Shown: positions 49,216 through 59,600 of the stretch, piece by piece | Layout: every line of letters begins with the position of its first letter | How positions within the stretch are numbered: position 1 is the first letter of the stretch | NCBI RefSeq assembly: GCF_023101765.2 | Contig: NC_064229.1 | Span: 9,028,473 to 9,092,472 of the forward strand | Reading direction: 5' to 3' | Length of the DNA stretch: 64,000 bases | Source: Spodoptera frugiperda | Taxonomy: Eukaryota; Arthropoda; Insecta; Lepidoptera; Noctuidae | Translations under genes and position numbers: made by a program | Notes under the pieces: model-generated | The model's input: only the letters and a program-made list of their open reading frames with translations | Database searches by the model: none | Told to the model about the DNA's origin: nothing

Positions 49216-50470
49216 ATACACCAAGAAGTTAGCGCAACACTGTAACAGTTTGCGCAACTAAGAACAGTTTTGCGCAAAGTTGCGCAAACAAGCTGTAGCC
49301 GGGACTTTAAAGCATATATGTTTTAGAATATATCGCATCGATTTTTCTGTACGTTTTTGGAACTTTCATTATGAGATTCTTAGAGCAACAGATCGTATTG
49401 AATTTTGTGCGTAATTTACATATTATATATTTACATCTAATCTAAATGCAAGTAAGGGGTAAATATAACATCTGTATTTATCAAAGGACACAAAACAATT
49501 GGGAAATAAATATATTTCCTTAATTATGCTTCAATTAAAAATATTGATAAGATTCCAATGGATAAGCTCTAAGACGATAATAATCACAATAAAAGTTTAT
49601 TTAAATTCATCCGAACTATATCAGGTAGATTATCACATTCGTTTTAATATAATATTGTCTGCTTTTTCAAAAGGAATTTCAGTACCAAAGTGTATTGGGG
49701 AAAAACATAACCCTTCTTGCAGTCGGGTAATAAAAAAAGGTTATTATGCATTCGGTCTCTCGTCACATCACTAAACGTTCCTAAAACGAAATTTTCACAA
49801 TTTGGTCGCGTATTTATTTATTTATTTATTATAAAAATATACCGTCAGCAGAAAAATGTTATTTATATATTTTATTTTTCATTTATTTATCACAGAAACT
49901 GTTGAGAAGCATAAATAGTAAATATTATTATTTATTTTCTAACTATTGCTTTGTTTAAATGTAATAAAGCGTGTATTCGAGTCTTTAGTACGTTTAAATT
50001 CTTAAAATGCAATGAGTATGTTCTGAAGCGTGTGTAGGTCCACAAACACTACGATATTAGCTGCTTATTTTGACATTTCAAGTGACTATTTATGATAAAT
50101 AAACTAAAGAGCCACTTATTTGTTTAATTTGACTGTTATATCAGCAAGTAGAGTAAGTTTTGTGTCAAGTAACACTAATTCCTAACATTTATTTGTTATG
50201 TTACATTATTCATTATACTACACCAAAATAAAACAGGAAAGGTATTTCTAAATCTATAAGGCAACATCAAAACTAGTCATTAGGAGAAACATGACTAAAT
50301 ATGAACACTATAAATTGACAAAACTAGTAAAACCTCTTTTGCCACCACAAAGAAAAATTAAAAAAAAAAAGAAAACGACCAAAATAAAAAAAAAATACAA
50401 TTTAATTCCTCATTCCAAGATTCCAAATTATTTAACATGGCATTAAAAAAATCGATAACAATTTTTTATT
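49216..50470. other. AT-rich spacer between family C MITE and p62 3' end
   Basis: No gene or repeat recognised. Ends at the presumed p62 poly(A) signals. Confidence 0.5.
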
Positions 50471-50532
50471 TGTTTATTTTTTATTAAAATTTTGAACTGA
50501 TTCTGCTGACGGTACACGAGTATAACTTACTA

Positions 50533-50655
50533 CTACCGCAGTTTAGCTTGGCGTTGTTGCCAGACCGCGTACTTTGCGCAAGCTGTGTCTATCATTTGAT
50601 TCATATGCCGCGTCAATGTCGTTGCTAGCGGCGTTAATTCACGGAGCATTTTCTC
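50533..50655 (-). CDS. GTF2H1: p62 exon 11 (C-terminus and stop)
   Basis: Acceptor TGTTCCCAG. Encodes EKMLRELTPLATTLTRHMNQ then KYAVWQQRQAKLR and TAG. Confidence 0.94.
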   Translation of the reverse strand, partial: EKMLRELTPLATTLTRHMNQMIDTACAKYAVWQQRQAKLR

Positions 50656-53600
50656 CTGGGAACAAAAATAGGAAAGGTTGAATATAATATAAAAATAAGT
50701 CAGGTTTTCCTTCCTGACTTCCTCTCTATGCATTTTATAACAAAGAAAATTCAGGAAAACCATTATATATAATTCAGGAAAACAGGAAAGCAGGACAACA
50801 GGGAAAATCATTAGTGGCGAAACGGAGTTCGCCGGGTTTGCTAGTAACTTCTGTCATGTCTTGAGAGCCAAATACAGGAGAGGAAGTTTATAACAATACG
50901 GTAATGACAACTTAAAAAAAAATTATAAGTATTGTGGCCTTGAACTTAAAATTTCTCCTATAGCTATGTCTGAAGTTCATTTACAAACAAATTACACGCA
51001 AACATCACACTTACGCCCGAATACTGAAAAACTACTCAAATTTTAGTTGTACTTAAATCTCGCGCTATCTCTGTCATTTACAAAGATTTTGTAGGGACAA
51101 AACTATTTCAGAGCGACTTAAAATTGAGTGGCGTTTGAGTATTTGACCATTAGTCGCAGAAGTACTGTTTGCGGATCACACAAAAATTTAAAAGGTTAAA
51201 AAACTGTTTTTTAAAATCCCTTACCTCAAAAGGCCTCAATTTCACATTCCTAAATCTGAGCAGTGCTTCGTAGAACTTCTCTGCTTTAGCGGTGGCGTCC
51301 TCCGTGTCGGTAGCGGCGCCGGGCTGAGGGAAACAGCGCCATAGTTCGCGGAGCAACTCGCCGCCTGATAGGTAGATACGGTGTAGTTCTGACTTCACGT
51401 CTGGAGGTATTAATTCTGAAAGGAAATTTGGAGTTATTGTTTATTGAGTTTCCTTGTCTATCCATGGTGTTTTTTAAGTGTGAATTGCTATTGAGACAGA
51501 GAGGTACAATTTTATGTTTCATTTCAAACTTAAAGTTATCTTACACTAAAGATTTTTTCAAAAATATTTGTAAACAACTTTTTAAACTTTGATATGTTGC
51601 TTACGAGTAGTAAGTTTCATTAAAATGGGTTCAGTAGTTTTGACTTCAAAATTCGTGTCGTAAATGCTCTCAATTGGAGGAGAGAGTAAGAGTACTAGAG
51701 GACTATTCAATTGCCATTGGTAACAATTTTTGAGTGTTTCTTTCAAAATAATTAAAACAAACCAATTTTCGAAATGTTCCATAAAAGACATCCAATGCAA
51801 TACATATAGAGAATACAATCCCGGGATCCCGAATCTCGGGATCCCGGGATCCCGGCCGTTTTCTTGTCCCGAAAATCCCGGGACTGTACTTGGCTAATCT
51901 CGGGATTTTTAGGATTGACATTAAAGGAAAAGTTACAGCTGGAAATTGATAAGAGTATGAATTCCCCAGATCCTGAAGTACAAATACAAAATGAATCAGG
52001 GTTGGCAAATAGTATTAGACGTGAAATGAGCCTGTTCGAAAATGGAGGAACTCGTGGATATCACTTAGAAATAGCAAATAAATATCTAATGTCTATTCCT
52101 CCAACCAGCGTAGAACCTGAGCGAGCGTTTTCAGCTGCTGCTTATATTGGCAATAAACTACGAAGCAGGCTTGGAAGTGAAACGTTGGATGCTTTGATAT
52201 TCCTGCGATTGTATTTTTGAAATTCTAATTAGTTTTGTTGTGTTGTCTTTTGTCAATTTTCGTTTCGTACTGTATTGTGTTGTGATGTGATTTATATTGT
52301 GCAACGATATTAAAATCATTTTTTTTAAATAACTCAAGTTCTGTTTTCATTTGAGCCCAATTAGAAACCACAAAGTCTAATCCCGGGATAGCCCCGGGAT
52401 CCCGGGATTACACATTTAAAATCCCGTAATCCCGGGATTGAAAAACATGCTCGGGATTGTATTCTCTAAATACATATTAACCGCCGTACTCAGACATTTA
52501 ATGATTAATTAACCTATTCCTTAGTAACGATATTGTATCGAAAACAATTGCTAAGGACTGGGTTAAGTAACCATTGAGACTCTGAGTACGATGGTAAGAC
52601 TTTATGATATATAAACTGTGTATACTTTTATTTTATCATTTATTTATGTTTATTATTTTTGTAATCGGTGCAAATACAGTGTAGTCCCTTTAGTACGACT
52701 TCGCATATAGCGACCAACCGTTTTTAGCGACGAAAGTTTAGGCATTTGTTTGGTTTTAGTATAAACTTGCATTAATAGACATTCGTTTATTACGACTCCG
52801 CTTACAACGACCAACCGCTTTTAACGACCGAATTTCACACATAATTGTCCGGTTACAACGACAAAACGACGAGCGTTGCCGTGTTTACAAATAATTCATA
52901 GAAAATAATGAAATAAATGATTAGCTATCTCAACTATCGCCCCGCGCGACGCCTCTGATTGGAAATTGACTGTTTATTTTATGGCAGTACGTATTTGTAG
53001 GTAAATCCAAGTGACGCGATAAAACGCGAATAAATCCAGAAATAAACAAAAATTACAGACCATTTGCATTAAATGTAAAGTTGTTAGAATAGATTTACAC
53101 TTCCATATAAGAAAGCGGTACATTATGTACGTACATTACACATCCTTACATAATTTGAATAATTAATAAATAACTATTTTGATCAAAATTAGTTTTTTTT
53201 TATCTGCTCATCACCTAAACGGGCATATAACTGTAATATCTGTTATATAAAAAAAAACTTTTTTCTGTTCGTTTAATACGACTTCCGGTTAGTACGACGT
53301 AATGTCACCGGTCCCTTGGTAGTCGTTATAACCGGATTCTACTGTAAATGCAAATAATGATTTTCTTTCTTTCTATATACTCACGTGCCATAGACGCGGC
53401 CTGGTGATGCCTCATGAGTGCCCCGCCCGGACTGAGCTCCCCGAGCGCACCGACACACGCGCTCGCACTCACGCGCACCGGCCGCTGGCACTGCTGACCG
53501 CTTGACCAAGCCTGTATCATGGCGATCATAGCTTTCAATATTTCATTTGACGACAAGGGTATGTTGATGTTATAATAAGTTTCGCGAGTTATACTGAATT

Positions 53601-56600
53601 AATTTTATTATGCTATCTAATTATTCAAATGAAAATGTCTTTTATTTTCGAAAGTTTTGTATTTGGAAGATAGAAGAATTTATAATAACTTTCGTGAGAC
53701 ATATTAAATTAATTATTATGTTATTGGCTTACTCAAATTACTTTTTGAAGTGGAACTTGACTAGTTTCAAGCCATGCTAGAGGCTCATACTCATGAAGCA
53801 GATTGATCTTCAACTTTAATTTCTTACAAATTAACTATAGTCTATTCACTTCTGCAATCGAACATTCCACAGTTGGAAGTAATTTTCTATATACAGATGC
53901 GTCCGATATAATCAATTTATATTTATATTTAACAACAGCTAATGTTCAAAGACTACCATCCAAATTTACCTAGAGCTTCGTAATACATATATGTCATTTT
54001 TATTACAAAGCATACCCCAAAAATAAACTTATTTTACTTCTGTCTAATGTTATTGTGCATAGATTATAATTAATAACAATTTGTATATCAAAAACAATAA
54101 CAATTAGGACATAAACCATTACCTTTCTTACTTATTATGGAAACAAATTATCTAATGATTAACAGTTACCATATTACGATACATTACAGTAATTAGACTA
54201 ATCACCGCATTACTAATACTAAAGTATAAATAAATAAATAAAACATAATATTATATTATACTACAGTTTAGGGATAGATTTAACTGACGTATGACGTACC
54301 TGACATATCGAAGAGAGCGCTGATAGAGGAGGCGCATTGTGTGTATGTGTGTGAGTTTGCTGCGACTGACTCGACGGGCCTAGGAGGTATCTTTCTATCT
54401 GTAAGTATAAAATATAATTGTATTTTTTTATATAACCTGTAATTTATTAAATCTTTATTAGTTATTTGCGACTTCGCGAGTAATGAGCAACGATTATCGT
54501 TTTTTTTCCTCAATATTAGTATGGAGTACGGAGTTGTTATCCGTGAATGGTAATAGGGATCTTTAACACAATTTCCCCCTTACCCCTCCCCCCTTCCCAA
54601 TCTCTTCATTCCCCGAATTCCTAAGTTCCTGGGCGGCAGCGATTGTTTACTATGTTGATGCGCCTGCTCGTTTACCGGCTTATACCATAAAAAAACCGAA
54701 GTAGAATAGAGTACAACAGTTAGATTGGATTAGAAGAGTAGAGTAAAAATATAAAATATTGCTGAAAAAATACTTCATCCGAACATAACACCTCCTTCAT
54801 TTTAAAAGTCGGTAAATATTCACAAAGGAGAAGAGTCAGAAGTTCTATCTCACCTTTGACAATTTCAATTCCTGCGCATCCTCATTACCCGGTTTATCTT
54901 CTAGATCTTCATAATGTATCTTCTCTAATATTCTCTTCTTCTTGTCCGGCGCTTCTGTACTACTGTCTTCTGCTGTTCTCTTCTCTGCTACACCATTTGA
55001 TTCTTTCACACCGTTCTCGACAACTTTGTTGTTATTTGTCGTTTTACTACTTGTGTTATTATTATTATTACTAGAATTTGTTTTATGACTAGCTTTGAGC
55101 ACCTGGAAGAGAGATAATAGGAGAATTTCAATAGGAGTTTTTGTAGCAAGCAAATTTCATTAGCACGCGCGCTTAAAATTGCAAAATACCTATTAGTCTT
55201 TTGATGAACGCCTCGCTGCTAACAGTTGATCATAAGGCGCGCGCGAAATTTTGTTGTTTTGTTATAGTGATAAAAATAAAACTAATGAGTATACAAAAAA
55301 GTTTCTTTGGGAAAGTTGTTTGTAAACATGAGTACAATCACGTGTTTAAATATCGTTCACTAATTATTTGTCACCCTATACCAACTAAATAAGATTACTT
55401 TTTCTTTAGCAAGAGATATAGTAACAAACCATAATAGAATGTTGATTGAACCGCTTGATCATGTTTCTGTGTATAGACGCGTTGTCTCCCTTCTCCTTCT
55501 CTGGCGCTATTTCATCTTCTGATGGCAGTAAGGGGATGTTTTCCGTGAACTGTGGGAGGTCGACCTGGAAGGAGCAAGTTTTTGTTACTGATTATATGGT
55601 AGTGATTAGGTTTAGGTTTATTAGGTCTGTAATAACACGCAGGCTACTTTTTGTCCTACGGAATCTGGAGCTGCGGACTACCTAGCGAGTTTACCGGGGC
55701 TCCGGCTCGAAAAGCAGGAGTAGGGACGGGGTGGTTTTTAGTCAGTAGGAGTCTGACACTCCCTCTCGCCTCGCCCAAGGCGGGAGAAGACATTGAATGA
55801 TTTGTCACCTTTAAAAAAAATGGACTCTTTATTTGGACATTTAGAGATAGAAACTTACTGTGAGATCTAGAGTAGTGTGTTTCATAGCTGAGGCAATGGC
55901 TTGGTCATCCAATTTGGCACATTCTCCAAACAAATCTTTACTAGACGATGAGGCAATGCGGTCTCTGAAAGTAAAAGTACCATTTAATTTTAACAACTAC
56001 ATCAAAATCGATCTCAAAGCATTTATTTCAATTAATCCTTAATTAGGCACTTTTGAAACGTCAAATTGAATTGACCGTCAGACTATCTGTCAGAGAAGCT
56101 AGGTGCTCATTCCAAAGTGTAGCTTCTATTTTGTACTATACTTTTGAAATGTGATTTTACATGGATAGAAAGTCCCAACGTTCAACTATTGAACAGTATT
56201 CCATCAGGCAACATGATCATGTCGAAGGATCCTACCTTTTCGAAGGTTAGGGAACATGACACGCTGCTACCTAAGTTAGGTAGGTCCCTAATTCACGCGA
56301 CGTCTTGCGTGAGCGATCGAGAAGCGAACGCGAAGCGGTGCGAAGATATGCGAATTCAACGCTATGCGGTGTGACCAAGTCAATTGATCGCTCTCCGCAT
56401 CTCACGTAGGCCACGTCAATAGATTTTGACTCTCTTTTGTTTTCGTGGTGCGGCGCACTGCTATGCGTTCGCTTCTAGATCGCTCACCCATTAGGAAACA
56501 TCACAAACTGCTCCCTAAATTAAATACGAAATGAAAACAAGGGAAATCTATACATATGTAAATAAAACTAACCTATGAAAATAATGAGATTGAAAAAACT

Positions 56601-59600
56601 TAGTCCAAAACTCTGCTTCAGTCATTTTATTCGGTACATAATCAACGTGTTTCTTTCTGACGGCAGGATACGTTTTAAATATGGCGTCTATTATGTCCTG
56701 GGTGAGGTTGTATTTTAATCCGTTACAACCGTCCGTCTGTGGCTGGATATCCGCTAAAAATGCTCCAGACACACCTGCGTAAAAAGAAAAGAAAAAAGAT
56801 TAAATAGATATATTTTTTGGGTAACACTGACTACTGAGTGGAGCCCAATAGGAAATGGAGGGACGAACTCGAGGTGAACTCGAACTCGAATGGTCCTTAT
56901 TTATGCAGTAAACCGGTGATCGCGGAGCTGGTCACAAATCCCTGATACCTTATGTATATTAATTATTATGTTATCGGCTTACTCACGTACTGTTTTGACG
57001 AGGAACTCGACTAGTTTCAAGCCATGCTAGAGGCTCATATTCATGAGCAGCATTCCGCGACACACGACGCGGCGATTGTCGCGGTGCTACTCATGTATAT
57101 TCTATAAACACTAACTTTCTATATGTCTTCGATCCACCTAAAACTGAAATAACTCGACATCTATAACAAGGATTGGCCACAAATAGCTTTACAATAGAAA
57201 GGAGTAAAAAAAGGTAAGGAGCCTTTGCCCTGTGGATAGCTATTATACAGTTCAATCATAATCATATAAAAAAAATCAGTTGGTTTATTGGTAAATGCGA
57301 GACTTGCAAGACTCTTGCTGGGCAATACTAATAGTGAGTAATTTGTCGATTTGGTTGTTATGAAAAGTACATTTTTATGTATACAATAAGATGTTCTTTC
57401 CAGGGGTCTGCTAATAGATTATAGAAAGATGAACATACCAGCCTCCTGCTTAATATTATTAGATTCCGTATACGTTTTGAGTGTGGGTGTGTTCCAGTAC
57501 TCTTCACTATTTATCACCTTCGATATCACCAAGTCTTCATATAAATGCTTCAATGTAGGATGTAACGATAATAGTCTGAAATATAAAGATTCATTTAAAA
57601 CATACTCATAAGATAAAGACACAAAGGACAAAGGAAGATGCCCAAAAAGTTTGAGGCCTTTTGTACATAACAAGTCTGCTGCTATTTGCCACATAATGGT
57701 TACAATTTTTATGATACTGAGAATTTCCTTATCGAAAGTAATTTAGCTAATGATCAATTAACCAAAACTATTAATAAGCAGCCAAAATACAGTAGAGTTT
57801 TAATTTCAACAATATACTTTGGATGTCTTTAATTTTCTAAGTAAAATCATCATCATCATCTTCATCAACAGCTTATAAGTGGCTACTGCTGACCAAAGAC
57901 GTCTTCTCACACAGAGACATAAAATAAAATATTATTATATTATATTTAGAAAACTTAATGAGCTCTAAACATCACATAATACAACCATAACATAATTTAC
58001 AAGTCATAACCCACAATTTGTGACGCAGTAAACTATGAATACTTTTTTTAAAACATATTTGCATTACACTACAAACACACATTTCCATGCAATGTCAAGG
58101 AAAGGTTACAAAATGTTATTCTGCTATTATTAACCTAAACACCACATTCTGAATTTGGCTCAGTTACAAGGCATGATTAACCAATGTTCTCAAAAGAAAT
58201 GTAAACATCTGGATTTCATTAACAATTTAAGTTTATAATGGCTATAAATTGACTCTGAATTAAACTATTTCTCTTCCTCGCTGAATCATAAATGTCTGTG
58301 CACTTATCTCATGATGAAAACACAATAATTAAATACTTTTTTCATCATCATAGCAGCTATGAGGCATTCACTACTGTACATGGGTCATGGAAGTCATTGG
58401 GATCCTAATGACTTCAAGATCGGCCAGTTAAATTATACTTTGTTTGGCAGTTATATATATCCGAGTAGGATCAATGAATGAAATAATGTATAAGATAGGT
58501 CATAATGCTATTTAGTATGTACATTCATAACTTCACGCCTGTCTCCCATTGGGGTAGGCAGAGACAATGGATTGCCAATTGCTACAAATCTTACGTACCT
58601 CTTTCACTTCATCAACAGTCATCAGTCTTTTCATGCATTAATATCAATGAAAACTCTGATATACATGCATTCTTGTACCTACTATAACATAAAAACTTAT
58701 AACTGTTGGGAGACATTAAAATAATTATTTAGGTAGTTAAGCCATAAAATCTTATACAACTTACTTAGATTTCATCTCTAACTCTTCATCAATCTGTCTC
58801 TTAAACTTTGGCAGTAAGTTTTGCAGCAGCATCTTAACTTGATCCCTGTCTTTAGCCTGTGCCTCCGCACCAGCAGGGTTGACGAAGTGGAACGTAGAAC
58901 ATGTCCCATCGTGTAACACCACTTGTAATTGAACTTTTGCTTTACCCGCTGGGGATATTTTTTGTGCTGAAATAAAAAGCAAATGGTATAGATAAGGACA
59001 CTGAGACCCACATTGGGTTTTCAATAAGAGTAAACATTTTTATTGTAAAACTTTTAACAGAGACTGGAAAGTAGCATACACAAAGCCAGGCAGCCGGTTG
59101 GCCAGTCACCGCGCCAGCCGGGCAGTCAATGATAGACTCTAATAGTCCGGTGTCTAAACCATGACACATGTTTTGTATGCATTATTACAAAAGTAAATTA
59201 AGAAAGAAGCTGAATATAGTATTTATTATAACAAGAAAAAAAATATAATAATGGCAAATATAATATTCCAAAATAACATTCAGGAAAAAAGAGGATTCTT
59301 ATCTCAGTAATCTAATAACTAGGTGCTGAAAATGCTTTATCAAATCAATTGAGAACTTAAGAAACTAAGACATAAGCTTCAAAATGCAAAAATGTATTGA
59401 TTTACAAATACATTAAGATGTTTGATGGATGGTCATGGTGCAATGAAGAATGAAAATAGATTACAGAACATTAATCTTTTCATAGTATTAACTGAAATAG
59501 GTACTATTCATTTTACTTTAATACAAGAATAGGTAATATGACTAGAGGTAAACTTAGATAGAAATATTAAGCACTAGTAGGAAAAAATCTAGATGTATGC

